Positions 1-6,814 are shown, numbered from the stretch's first letter. The stretch: DNA of 8,157 nucleotides from an uncultured bacterium (GCA_903864485.1 CAIPGD010000486.1:1-8157); one strand, 5' to 3'. Notes: generated by a model from the letters alone, not told the origin. Translations and numbers: made by a program.

Positions 1-1
1 C

Positions 2-1336
2 GATGCGACGGATGCGATTGCGGCCAGCGCCAAGACGGGGCTGGGGATCGACGAGATTCTTGAGGCCGTGATCGCGCGAATTCCGCCACCCAAAGGCAAC
101 CCCGAAGCTCCGTTGCAGGCGCTCGTGATTGACTCGTGGTTCGACAACTATGTCGGTGTGGTGATGTTGGTCCGGGTCATGAACGGAACCCTTCACCCGA
201 AAGACCGAATCCGGATGATGGCAACGGGAGCCTTGCACCTCACCGAGCAGGTTGGATTTTTTACACCCAAAAGCGTTGCCCGCGAGCAGTTGTCGGCGGG
301 TGAAGTGGGATTCGTGATTGCGGGCATTAAGGAACTGAAGTCCGCTCGGGTTGGGGATACGATCACCACCGAGAAGCACGGAGCGACCGAAGCGTTGCCT
401 GGTTTCAAAGAAATCAAGCCCTCAGTGTTTGCCGGTCTCTACCCGGTGGAATCTAACCAGTTCGAAGCCCTGCGCGAATCACTCGAGAAGCTTCAACTAA
501 ACGACGCCGCGCTGCAGTTCGAACCCGAAGTCTCGCAAGCCCTGGGGTTTGGATTTCGTTGTGGGTTCCTCGGTCTTTTGCACATGGACATCGTGCAAGA
601 GCGCCTGGAGCGCGAATTCAACATGGAACTGATTACGACCGCGCCGACTGTGGTCTATGAAGTGTTGATGCGTGACGGAACGATCATTCAGGTCGAAAAT
701 CCAGCCAAACTGCCCGATCCTGCCAAGATTGAAGAGATTCGCGAGCCGATCGTCGAGGTGAAAGTCTTTACTCCTCAGGAGTATGTCGGCGCGGTGATCA
801 CGCTGTGTACGGGCAAGCGCGGTGTACAAAAGAACCTCGCGTATCACGGCCGACAAGTGCACCTGACGTATGACCTGCCCATGAACGAAATCGTTCTCGA
901 TTTTTTTGATCGGCTGAAGAGCGTTTCTCGTGGCTATGCGTCGATGGACTACGAATTCCTCGAATATCGCTCAGCCGATGTTGTGAAGATGGATCTCCTG
1001 GTCAACGGTGACAAAGTGGATGCCTTGAGCGTAATCGTTCACCGGAGCAATTCGGCCTACCGTGGGCGCGAAGTGGCCGCACGCCTGCGTGAGTTGATTC
1101 CCCGCCAAATGTACGATGTCGCGGTTCAGGCCGCAATTGGGGCAAATATTATTGCGCGCGAGAACATCAAGGCTATGCGCAAGAATGTGCTGGCCAAGTG
1201 TTACGGCGGAGATATCTCGCGAAAGAAAAAACTCCTGGAAAAACAAAAGGCTGGCAAGCGGCGCATGAAGCAGGTCGGAAATGTAGAAATCCCGCAGGAG
1301 GCCTTTCTTGCCGTCCTCCAGGTTGCGGACCGCTGA
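2..1336 (+). CDS. lepA: Elongation factor 4 (LepA), 3' part, 5' end outside the window
   Basis: LepA is a cytoplasmic ribosome-associated translation GTPase, linked to ribosome back-translocation and to 30S assembly. The frame is open from base 2, giving 444 visible residues; by comparison with the usual length of about 600, roughly 150 N-terminal residues carrying most of the GTPase domain are missing. The G5 motif SAKTG is visible at residues 9-13. Next come the domain II barrel (IDSWFDNYVGVVMLVRV region), the conserved GFGFRCGFLGLLHMDI block at 182-197, an EF-G-like domain V with FFDRLKSVSRGYASMDY, and the LepA-specific C-terminal domain with LAKCYGGDISRKKKLLEKQK at 397-416, ending QEAFLAVLQVADR. 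The GTG at 68 is an internal valine, not a start, because matching LepA sequence continues upstream. lepB follows after 21 bases, the classical lepA-lepB pair. Identification is very secure. Confidence 0.97.
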   Translation, partial: DATDAIAASAKTGLGIDEILEAVIARIPPPKGNPEAPLQALVIDSWFDNYVGVVMLVRVMNGTLHPKDRIRMMATGALHLTEQVGFFTPKSVAREQLSAGEVGFVIAGIKELKSARVGDTITTEKHGATEALPGFKEIKPSVFAGLYPVESNQFEALRESLEKLQLNDAALQFEPEVSQALGFGFRCGFLGLLHMDIVQERLEREFNMELITTAPTVVYEVLMRDGTIIQVENPAKLPDPAKIEEIREPIVEVKVFTPQEYVGAVITLCTGKRGVQKNLAYHGRQVHLTYDLPMNEIVLDFFDRLKSVSRGYASMDYEFLEYRSADVVKMDLLVNGDKVDALSVIVHRSNSAYRGREVAARLRELIPRQMYDVAVQAAIGANIIARENIKAMRKNVLAKCYGGDISRKKKLLEKQKAGKRRMKQVGNVEIPQEAFLAVLQVADR

Positions 1337-1357
1337 TCGCTCGAACTTTCTAATCGT

Positions 1358-2152
1358 ATGAATTTTGCTCTGATACTTTTTTGCCTGTTGCTGTTTACCT
1401 TCAGCTTTTGGATTTTGGAAAAATTCCTGTGGGCGCCGGCGAGGCTTCGGCTCGGAGTTACTACCCAACCTTGGTGGCTTGAATACACCGCTGGATTATT
1501 TCCCGTCATTGCGGTGGTGTTTTTCGTTCGATCGTTTGTCGTCGAACCCTTCAAGATTCCCTCTGGCTCGATGATCCCGACCCTTCTGGTCGGAGACTTG
1601 ATACTCGTCAATAAGTTCACCTACGGGCTAAGACTGCCCGTCATCCACACAAAAATTATCGATGTGGGTTCGCCCAAGCGGGGCGATGTCATGGTGTTTA
1701 GGTTCCCCGCCGACCCCTCCGTTGATTACATCAAGCGGGTCGTGGGCCTGCCGGGTGACAAGGTCACTTACGAGCACAAGCGCCTAAAAATCAACGATGT
1801 CGAAGTCGCAATTTCTCAGGCCGGTGAGTTTTACGATTCAGAGCGCTTGAGTTACACCCGTCAGTCGGCGGAGAAATTGGGGGACGTCGATCACCGGATG
1901 CTGACTGATTTCGATAAGCCCTCGTTTATCTCGCCGATCGGGGATTTTCCGTTTCGCGATCAGTGTGAGTACACCTCGGCGGGGGTTCGCTGTACCGTAC
2001 CAGCTGGACATTTTTTCATGATGGGCGACAACCGCGACAACTCACTTGACAGTCGATTCTGGGGGTTCGTTCCTGAAAAGAACATTGTTGGCCGCGCGTT
2101 CTTCGTTTGGATGAATTTCAGCGACTGGGGCCGCATCGGAGCGTTTAAGTGA
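1358..2152 (+). CDS. lepB: Signal peptidase I (LepB)
   Basis: LepB is the membrane serine protease that cuts Sec and Tat signal peptides from exported proteins on the periplasmic face of the inner membrane. The 264-residue product has an N-terminal membrane segment at about 2-25 and a second at about 43-60. The Ser/Lys dyad is clear: Ser71 in PSGSMIPTL (box B) and Lys126 in DYIKRVVGLPGD (box D). Box E, GDNRDNS, is at 223-229, followed by the DSRFWGFVP block. Cys203 and Cys212 sit where related enzymes have a periplasmic cysteine pair and may form a disulfide. The protein is shorter than E. coli LepB (324 residues) but complete. The ATG at 1358 fits because the first membrane segment starts at once; no strong ribosome-binding site precedes it, so translation may be coupled to lepA. 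rnc starts 10 bases after the stop. Confidence 0.97.
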   Translation: MNFALILFCLLLFTFSFWILEKFLWAPARLRLGVTTQPWWLEYTAGLFPVIAVVFFVRSFVVEPFKIPSGSMIPTLLVGDLILVNKFTYGLRLPVIHTKIIDVGSPKRGDVMVFRFPADPSVDYIKRVVGLPGDKVTYEHKRLKINDVEVAISQAGEFYDSERLSYTRQSAEKLGDVDHRMLTDFDKPSFISPIGDFPFRDQCEYTSAGVRCTVPAGHFFMMGDNRDNSLDSRFWGFVPEKNIVGRAFFVWMNFSDWGRIGAFK

Positions 2153-2162
2153 CGCGCCCGCG

Positions 2163-2840
2163 ATGATCGACCCCCAGATCCTTGCGCGGCGATTGGGCCA
2201 TGCGTTCACGGATCCGCAGTTGATGCGTCAGGCTTTGACGCACCGAAGCCACGGCGGCGCTGATAACGAGCGGCTCGAGTTCCTGGGGGATGGGATTCTG
2301 AATTGCATCGTGGCCGTTCTCCTCTATGAATCATTTCCGCGGATCGACGAGGGCGGGTTATCCCGCTTGCGCGCTCGCCTGGTTCGGCAGGAATCTCTGG
2401 CTTTGATCGCACAAAATCTGGGTCTTTCGGATCACCTGCTGCTTGGCGAGGGCGAGCTGAAGAGCGGCGGATTTCGGCGCCCATCGATCCTGGCGGATAC
2501 CCTTGAGGCCCTAGTTGGGGCAGTCTTTCTCGACGCGGGGTTTGAGGCGGCGCGGCAGGTTGTTGGATCTTTGATGGCGGACGCGATTGCGGGCCTTGAT
2601 CCGAAGGCAGAGGATCGCGACCCTAAGACCCGATTGCAGGAGGTGTTGCAGTCGCGGCGTATTTCGTTGCCAGTCTATCGAGTGCTGGCGACCCGTGGGG
2701 CTGCTCATGAACAACAATTCGAAGTCGCCTGCGAGATTTCTACGTTCCAGATTTCGGCAGTTGCGCTGGGTTCCAGCCGGCGTGCGGCCGAACAGCTTGC
2801 CGCCGAACAGGCATTGCAACAACTGAAGCGGTCGACCTAA
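2163..2840 (+). CDS. rnc: Ribonuclease III
   Basis: RNase III cuts double-stranded RNA in the cytoplasm, processing the 30S rRNA precursor and some mRNAs; it acts as a Mg-dependent dimer. The 225-residue product has the usual length. The nuclease domain covers about 1-145 and carries the signature NERLEFLGDG at 35-44, with catalytic residues Glu36, Glu39 and Asp43, and the second acidic pair Asp112 and Glu115 in ILADTLEALVG. The double-stranded RNA-binding domain covers about 153-222, with DPKTRLQEVLQ at its start and GSSRRAAEQLAAEQAL in the last helix. The start at 2163 gives the expected N-terminus. It lies 10 bases after lepB with no separate DUF4845-type gene between, unlike many other betaproteobacteria. 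era follows almost directly, the common rnc-era pairing that links rRNA cutting with 30S assembly. Confidence 0.97.
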   Translation: MIDPQILARRLGHAFTDPQLMRQALTHRSHGGADNERLEFLGDGILNCIVAVLLYESFPRIDEGGLSRLRARLVRQESLALIAQNLGLSDHLLLGEGELKSGGFRRPSILADTLEALVGAVFLDAGFEAARQVVGSLMADAIAGLDPKAEDRDPKTRLQEVLQSRRISLPVYRVLATRGAAHEQQFEVACEISTFQISAVALGSSRRAAEQLAAEQALQQLKRST

Positions 2841-2856
2841 ATTGAGCGAAAAATCG

Positions 2857-3747
2857 ATGAGCCAGCTCTTTCGAAGCGGCACAGTCGCCATTGTCGGGCG
2901 ACCTAATGTAGGGAAATCGACGCTCCTCAATCGATTGATTGGCTCGAAGGTCAGCATTACCTCTGCCAAGGCTCAAACGACCCGACATCGAATCGTCGGC
3001 GTGTTGACCCAAGAGCATGCACAACTCGCTTTTCTGGATACACCCGGGTTTCAGACACGCCATGTCGGTGCGCTGAATCAGGTCCTGAATCGGACCGTTC
3101 GCCAGGTTTTGAGCGATGCCGATGCGGTCATGCTGGTGGTTGATGCGCCGGCCGGATGGACACTGGCCGATGAGCGCGTGCTCAAGCTGATTCCTGATGA
3201 CCGCCAGGTGATACTTGTCTTGAACAAGACGGATGCGGCGGGCGAGCGCTTGGCCCTTTTGCCACTGGTCGATCGCGTGCGGCAGCTACGCGAGTTTGCC
3301 GCTGTTGTCCCCATCAGTGCGCAACGCGGAACCCAACTCGAGGCCTTGATCGAGGAGTGCGTGCGCTTGCTTCCGCCAGGGCCGCCTTTGTACGAACCCG
3401 ATGCGATCACTGATCGAAGCGAACGTTTTCTTGCCTCTGAGGCGCTCCGCGAAAAGGTGTTTCGTCTAGTGGGCGATGAGCTCCCATACACCACCACGGT
3501 CGTGATCGATCAGTTCGAGGAGTTGCCGCACTTGCGGCGAATCCGGGCGACGATCCTCGTCGAAAGAGACGCTCACCGTCCCATCCTGCTAGGTGGTGGC
3601 GGTGAACGGATGAAACGGATCGGCAGCGAGGCCCGTGCAGATCTTGAGCGATTGTTCGGTTCCAAGGTTCACCTTGAAGTCTGGGTCAAAGTGAAGGGGG
3701 GTTGGGCGGATACCGAACAATCGTTGCGGGCCTATGGATACGAGTAG
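2857..3747 (+). CDS. era: Ribosome-assembly GTPase Era
   Basis: Era is an essential GTPase that binds the 3' end of 16S rRNA and helps mature the 30S subunit. From the ATG at 2857 the product is 296 residues. An in-frame TTG at 2842, one base after the rnc stop, would add five residues. I prefer the ATG because it is the stronger codon and has a weak GAG about 10 bases upstream. In 296-residue numbering the GTPase motifs are GRPNVGKST (14-22), TTRHR (41-45), DTPG (61-64), NKTD (123-126) and SAQ (154-156). The C-terminal KH RNA-binding domain ends with HLEVWVKVKGGWADTEQSLRAYGYE. Its GxxG loop reads GGGG (246-249), without the basic residue usually seen there. The gene overlaps recO by 14 bases, and its stop codon lies in a 12-bp tandem repeat. 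Confidence 0.96.
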   Translation: MSQLFRSGTVAIVGRPNVGKSTLLNRLIGSKVSITSAKAQTTRHRIVGVLTQEHAQLAFLDTPGFQTRHVGALNQVLNRTVRQVLSDADAVMLVVDAPAGWTLADERVLKLIPDDRQVILVLNKTDAAGERLALLPLVDRVRQLREFAAVVPISAQRGTQLEALIEECVRLLPPGPPLYEPDAITDRSERFLASEALREKVFRLVGDELPYTTTVVIDQFEELPHLRRIRATILVERDAHRPILLGGGGERMKRIGSEARADLERLFGSKVHLEVWVKVKGGWADTEQSLRAYGYE

Positions 3748-4543
3748 TGCATCGAATAGTGCATCTAGTAGTGCATCGAGTCGGGCTGTGGCTGGGGCCG
3801 AGGCGTTGGGTTCGACCCGCCCGGTGCGAAATGAGCCGGCTTTCGTGTTGCACAGCACCCCTTGGCGCGAAACCAGTCTGGTCGTTGAGTTATTCAGCCG
3901 GAGCTATGGCCGTGTTCCCGTGATTGCACGAGGCGCAAAACGACCCCGCTCAGCCATGCGTGCCGTGTTGCTTGCTTTCCAGCCGCTCACTGTGGGTTGG
4001 AGTGGTCGTGGTGAATTGCGAACGCTGATGGCAGTCGATTGGGTCGGTGGGTTACCAATGCCGCAGGGCTCAGCGCTGCTTTCGTCTTTTTATTTGAATG
4101 AGCTCTTGGTGCGTCTGCTGCCGCGTGAAGATCCGCACCCTGAACTCTTCGATGCCTATCTGGAGGCGGTTGGCGCTCTGGGCCACGAGATGGCCATCGA
4201 GCCAACTCTGAGGCGTTTTGAACGATCTTTGCTTGAGAAAATTGGCTATGGCGCGGATCTCGCGCGAGACGCCAACGGCATGGCGATTGACCCGTCCGTG
4301 ATGTATGGGTTTGATCCGGTCCGGGGCTGGGTTACCCAGTCTGGATCTGCTGATCCAGAAGATCGCCGCGCAGGTATGCAGGGATTCGCCGGAGCGACGC
4401 TGTGCGCCCTCGCGAGTGGCGCCTTCGATGACCCGCAACTGCTCGCCCAGATGAAGTCCCTGACCCGCATGATGCTCAATGCTCGGCTCGAGGGTCGACA
4501 ACTCGCGACCCGACAAATTCTGCTTGATTTGCAGCGACTATGA
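3734..4543 (+). CDS. recO: DNA repair protein RecO
   Basis: RecO works with RecR (and RecF) to load RecA onto single-stranded DNA coated with SSB during gap repair. The ATG at 3734 gives 269 residues. The first 32 or so are a low-complexity Ser/Ala-rich extension encoded by a 12-bp tandem repeat. The recognisable protein starts at AFVLHSTPWRETSLVVELFS (36-55), followed by GRVPVIARGAKRPRS, an OB-fold to about residue 105, and a helical domain to the end containing FYLNELLVRLLPREDPHPELFDAY and RRFERSLLEKIGYG. A four-cysteine zinc motif, present in some RecO proteins, is absent; only Cys224 is seen. Downstream in-frame GTG codons at 3788 and 3824 could be the real start and would remove the repeat. 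The gene overlaps the end of era by 14 bases, so translation is probably coupled. N-terminal extensions before this core are, from memory, common in Burkholderiales RecO. Confidence 0.93.
   Translation: MDTSSASNSASSSASSRAVAGAEALGSTRPVRNEPAFVLHSTPWRETSLVVELFSRSYGRVPVIARGAKRPRSAMRAVLLAFQPLTVGWSGRGELRTLMAVDWVGGLPMPQGSALLSSFYLNELLVRLLPREDPHPELFDAYLEAVGALGHEMAIEPTLRRFERSLLEKIGYGADLARDANGMAIDPSVMYGFDPVRGWVTQSGSADPEDRRAGMQGFAGATLCALASGAFDDPQLLAQMKSLTRMMLNARLEGRQLATRQILLDLQRL
3743..3778 (+). repeat. Three-copy 12-bp tandem repeat at the era/recO junction
   Basis: Three adjoining 12-base units lie at 3743-3754, 3755-3766 and 3767-3778. The first and third are identical (AGTAGTGCATCG); the second is AATAGTGCATCT, two changes away. 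A partial fourth unit (AGT) follows. In the recO frame they encode SSAS-, NSAS- and SSAS-type segments at the N-terminus. In the era frame every unit carries TAG, so era has stop codons at 3745, 3757, 3766 and 3769. The unit is a multiple of three, so gain or loss of a copy would keep recO in frame. Replication slippage is the likely origin. Confidence 0.9.
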
Positions 4544-4573
4544 TTCATTCCTCTCTGTTGAACACGGACTGCC

Positions 4574-5344
4574 ATGATTGAACTGGGTGTCAATATCGAT
4601 CACGTAGCGACGGTACGGCAGGCTCGAAGGACTTATGAGCCAGATCCGGTATGGGCTGCGGTCGAGGCGCATCTTGGGGGCGCCGACGGCATTACTGTCC
4701 ATTTGCGCGAGGATCGCCGTCATATTCAGGATGAGGATGTGCGGCGTTTGCGCGACCTGACACACATCAAGCTCAATCTCGAGATGGCGGCCACCGAAGA
4801 GATGGTTGAGATCGCCCGTTCCCTAAAACCCGAGATGGCGATGCTTGTTCCAGAGGGGCGCCATGAGGTCACGACGGAGGGCGGTCTGGATATTGCCGGA
4901 GAGTTGGCAGCTGGTGGTGAACGGATTCGTCGGGCAATCGGCGAACTCGCACAGGCCGGCATCATGACCAGTGTGTTCATCGACGCCGACCCTCGCCAGG
5001 TCGAGGCTGCAGCACGCGTCGGAGCCCAGGTCTGTGAGGTTCATACCGGCCCGTACGCGCACACCTTTCACGCGCAGGGCCGCGATCCTGAGCGACCGCT
5101 GGTGGCGGCTGAACTCGAAAAGGTCCGAATTGCGGGCCAATCCATTCGCGATGCTGGCATGCGATTCAATGCGGGCCACGCGCTCAATTATTTCAATGTG
5201 CAGCCGGTAGCGCGCCTGGCGGGTGTTCGCGAGTTGCATATTGGCCATGCGATTGTTTCGCGTGCGGTTTTTGTTGGCCTCAGAGAGGCCGTTCGGGAGA
5301 TGAAGCGTCTGATGCGCGAAGCGCAGGGTTTCGGTGGGCAATGA
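4574..5344 (+). CDS. pdxJ: Pyridoxine 5'-phosphate synthase
   Basis: PdxJ makes pyridoxine 5'-phosphate by condensing 1-deoxyxylulose 5-phosphate with 3-amino-2-oxopropyl phosphate, the ring-closing step of the DXP-dependent vitamin B6 pathway. It is a cytoplasmic TIM-barrel enzyme, usually an octamer. The 256-residue product has family length and opens with the diagnostic MIELGVNIDHVATVRQARRT. Active-site blocks are visible: TVHLREDRRHI with His43, Arg45 and His50; LNLEMA with Glu70; EVHTGPYA at 155-162; and NAGHALNYFNV with His202. The GELHIGH-like phosphate-binding segment appears as RELHIGHAIV at 219-228. The ATG at 4574 gives the canonical N-terminus; only a weak ribosome-binding site precedes it. 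The 30-base gap after recO is the largest in the window. The stop overlaps the next start as ATGA, which suggests translational coupling to acpS, the usual neighbour in proteobacteria. Confidence 0.97.
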   Translation: MIELGVNIDHVATVRQARRTYEPDPVWAAVEAHLGGADGITVHLREDRRHIQDEDVRRLRDLTHIKLNLEMAATEEMVEIARSLKPEMAMLVPEGRHEVTTEGGLDIAGELAAGGERIRRAIGELAQAGIMTSVFIDADPRQVEAAARVGAQVCEVHTGPYAHTFHAQGRDPERPLVAAELEKVRIAGQSIRDAGMRFNAGHALNYFNVQPVARLAGVRELHIGHAIVSRAVFVGLREAVREMKRLMREAQGFGGQ

Positions 5345-5748
5345 TTCGGGGGATCGGTACCGACATCGTCCGGATTGCGCGGATTGATGCACTTGTCAAT
5401 CGCTGGGGCGATCGGTTTGTGCGCCGCATTCTTGGCCCCGACGAGTTGCGAGAATTTTTTCGGCGGCGTGAGCGTGGCGGACCGCAGCATGGCCATCGAC
5501 GTTCGGTCGACTATCTGGCAAAGCGATTCGCTGGCAAAGAGGCCTTTTCGAAGGCATTGGGAACGGGACTTCGGGGTCCGATGACCTTGTTGTCATTGCA
5601 GATTCTCAACGACGCTGCTGGAAAACCGGTTGCCGTTCCTCGCAAAGCGCTTGCCTCATGGGTGCGGCAAAACCGATACCGCGCGCACGTTTCACTTTCC
5701 GATGAGTTCGATGCCGCCATTGCTTTTGTGGTGATTGAGGAGGACCCC
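5341..5748 (+). other. acpS: AcpS module of the fused frame (4'-phosphopantetheinyl transferase)
   Basis: AcpS moves the 4'-phosphopantetheine arm of coenzyme A onto a serine of apo-ACP, which activates it for fatty-acid synthesis; this is normally essential. Residues 1-136 match the small trimeric AcpS family end to end: MIRGIGTDIVRIARI at the N-terminus with the Mg-binding Asp8, LGPDEL at 31-36, the second metal-ligand signature LAKRFAGKEAFSKALGTG at 59-76 with Glu67, and HVSLSDEFDAAIAFVVIE at 116-133, which is the normal C-terminal end. The module has family length (about 126-145 residues). What is odd is the missing stop codon after it, so the native C-terminus would be joined to NagZ. 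Because AcpS active sites form at trimer interfaces, the fusion would predict a trimer carrying three NagZ domains; this is inference. Confidence 0.92.
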
Positions 5749-6801
5749 GAGATGACACCGTTAACCCTGAGCGCGCCGTATGGGCCGGTGATGGCCGACA
5801 TCGCTGGCCTGACCTTGACCGAGGACGAGCGATCACTCCTGCGCGATCCGAAGGTGGGCGGTGTCATCTTGTTCGCTCGAAATTTTGACGGTCGAGCTCA
5901 ATTGGCTGCGCTGACAGCCGAGTTGCATGCATTACGCGAACCGCCGTTACCTCCTTTGCTGATTGCGGTGGATCATGAAGGCGGGCGTGTTCAACGGTTC
6001 CGCGACGGGTACTTTCATGTCCCGCCAATGCGCCAGTTTGGGGCGATTTGGGACCAAAGCCCTGCGTGCGCATTGGCAGCAGCGACGGATGCGGGCTTCG
6101 TGCTTGGTGGTGAGTTGCGTCGTGATGGCGTTGATTTCAGCTTCACCCCGGTCCTTGATCTGGATTGGGGTGAAAGCGGCGTGATTGGCGATCGGGCCTT
6201 TCATGCCGACCCTGCGGTGGTGACGGCGCTCGCGCGTGCGCTGTCTCATGGCCTACTTTTGGCGGGGATGCGAAATTGCGGAAAGCATTTTCCGGGGCAT
6301 GGCTGGACACGCGCGGACTCGCATCACGAGCTCCCGGTCGACGACAGACCGCTTGACGCGATCCTTGCGCAGGATGGCGAGGCGTTTAAAGTGTTTGGGA
6401 CGCCCGCGTTGACCTCGGTCATGACCGCACATGTCGTTTACCCAAGCGTCGACGCTCGTCCGGCGACATTTTCGCCAGTCTGGTTGCAAACGGTTCTGCG
6501 TGAACGATTTAAGTTTGATGGGGTCATTTTCAGCGACGACCTGAGTATGGCGGGTGCAGTGAGTGTGGGATCGATTGAGGAGCGGGCAATTTCAGCGGTT
6601 GCGGCCGGGTGCGACATGATTTTGGTTTGTAATGCACCCGAACAGGCACAGCGCGTCGTCGCCTGCGATTCGATCCAGAACGATCCTGAGTCTTCGCGGC
6701 GGATTGCAGGCCTCGCGCCTTTGGGTCCACCACCCAGTGACGCTTTACTCAAGATGGTTCGTGAGCGTTTGCAGCAGTTGCTTGTGGGGCAGGGTGACTG
6801 A
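5341..6801 (+). CDS. acpS-nagZ: AcpS-NagZ fusion: holo-ACP synthase plus beta-N-acetylhexosaminidase in one frame
   Basis: One uninterrupted frame of 486 codons encodes two complete, unrelated cytoplasmic enzymes: holo-[acyl-carrier-protein] synthase (about 1-133) and beta-N-acetylglucosaminidase NagZ (about 138-486). They are separate adjacent genes in other betaproteobacteria as far as I know. The junction reads AFVVIEEDPEMTPLTLS, with only some five residues of acidic linker between the last AcpS strand and the usual NagZ start at Met138. The start overlaps the pdxJ stop as ATGA. All key residues of both enzymes seem present, so nothing suggests decay. The join carries a strong Shine-Dalgarno sequence just before Met138, so a free NagZ may also be made. 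One extra T at about 5736 would create a TGA ending AcpS after 132 residues, a normal length, so a sequence error or a recent one-base deletion is the main alternative. No functional link between the two enzymes is known to me. Confidence 0.85.
   Translation: MIRGIGTDIVRIARIDALVNRWGDRFVRRILGPDELREFFRRRERGGPQHGHRRSVDYLAKRFAGKEAFSKALGTGLRGPMTLLSLQILNDAAGKPVAVPRKALASWVRQNRYRAHVSLSDEFDAAIAFVVIEEDPEMTPLTLSAPYGPVMADIAGLTLTEDERSLLRDPKVGGVILFARNFDGRAQLAALTAELHALREPPLPPLLIAVDHEGGRVQRFRDGYFHVPPMRQFGAIWDQSPACALAAATDAGFVLGGELRRDGVDFSFTPVLDLDWGESGVIGDRAFHADPAVVTALARALSHGLLLAGMRNCGKHFPGHGWTRADSHHELPVDDRPLDAILAQDGEAFKVFGTPALTSVMTAHVVYPSVDARPATFSPVWLQTVLRERFKFDGVIFSDDLSMAGAVSVGSIEERAISAVAAGCDMILVCNAPEQAQRVVACDSIQNDPESSRRIAGLAPLGPPPSDALLKMVRERLQQLLVGQGD
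5737..5743 (+). promoter_or_regulatory. Strong Shine-Dalgarno sequence for internal nagZ translation
   Basis: The bases GAGGAGG lie 8 nucleotides before the ATG at 5752, an ideal spacing, and match the anti-Shine-Dalgarno end of 16S rRNA very closely. No other start in the window that I inspected has a match this long. The site also codes for Glu-Glu and part of Asp in the fused frame. It supports NagZ being translated, at least partly, from Met138. Confidence 0.72.
5752..6801 (+). CDS. nagZ: NagZ (beta-N-acetylglucosaminidase), possible independent product from an internal start
   Basis: NagZ is a cytoplasmic GH3 glycosidase that removes GlcNAc from 1,6-anhydro-MurNAc-peptides during cell-wall recycling; its products can induce AmpC beta-lactamase in species that have AmpR. 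Starting at ATG 5752 gives 349 residues, the normal family length. In this shorter numbering: GPVMADIAGLTLT at 11-23, GGVILFARNF at 36-45, AVDHEGGRVQRFRDG at 72-86, the catalytic loop KHFPGHG (178-184) followed by DSH (189-191) with general acid/base His191, and FSDDLSMAGA at 260-269 with the nucleophile Asp262. Substrate-contacting Lys178-His179 are intact. The product is complete and has no signal peptide, as expected for the cytoplasmic enzyme. It is in frame with upstream acpS, so this entry overlaps the fusion: either or both products may exist. uvrC follows 13 bases after the stop, or overlaps it if the GTG start is used. Confidence 0.8.
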   Translation: MTPLTLSAPYGPVMADIAGLTLTEDERSLLRDPKVGGVILFARNFDGRAQLAALTAELHALREPPLPPLLIAVDHEGGRVQRFRDGYFHVPPMRQFGAIWDQSPACALAAATDAGFVLGGELRRDGVDFSFTPVLDLDWGESGVIGDRAFHADPAVVTALARALSHGLLLAGMRNCGKHFPGHGWTRADSHHELPVDDRPLDAILAQDGEAFKVFGTPALTSVMTAHVVYPSVDARPATFSPVWLQTVLRERFKFDGVIFSDDLSMAGAVSVGSIEERAISAVAAGCDMILVCNAPEQAQRVVACDSIQNDPESSRRIAGLAPLGPPPSDALLKMVRERLQQLLVGQGD

Positions 6802-6814
6802 ACCCGGGGCAAAG

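Noticed and set aside
497..862. Minus-strand open frame of 121 codons inside lepA
   Set aside because: It is wholly antisense to the most conserved part of LepA and has no ribosome-binding site or family features.
1323..1357. Possible sigma-70 promoter before lepB (TTGCGG with TTTCTA, 18-base spacer)
   Set aside because: Both boxes match poorly, the first lies inside the lepA coding end, and the gap is only 21 bases; readthrough from lepA is simpler.
971..1468. Minus-strand open frame of 165 codons across the lepA/lepB junction
   Set aside because: It is antisense to strongly conserved lepA and lepB coding sequence and shows no recognisable domain; long antisense frames are expected by chance in GC-rich DNA.
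4544..4573. Terminator or regulatory element in the recO-pdxJ gap
   Set aside because: The gap is only 30 bases and I found no inverted repeat followed by a T-run.
5752..6801. Degenerate or pseudogene nagZ left after fusion
   Set aside because: The NagZ part is of full length and keeps KHFPGHG, the DSH dyad and FSDDLSM, so there is no sign of decay.
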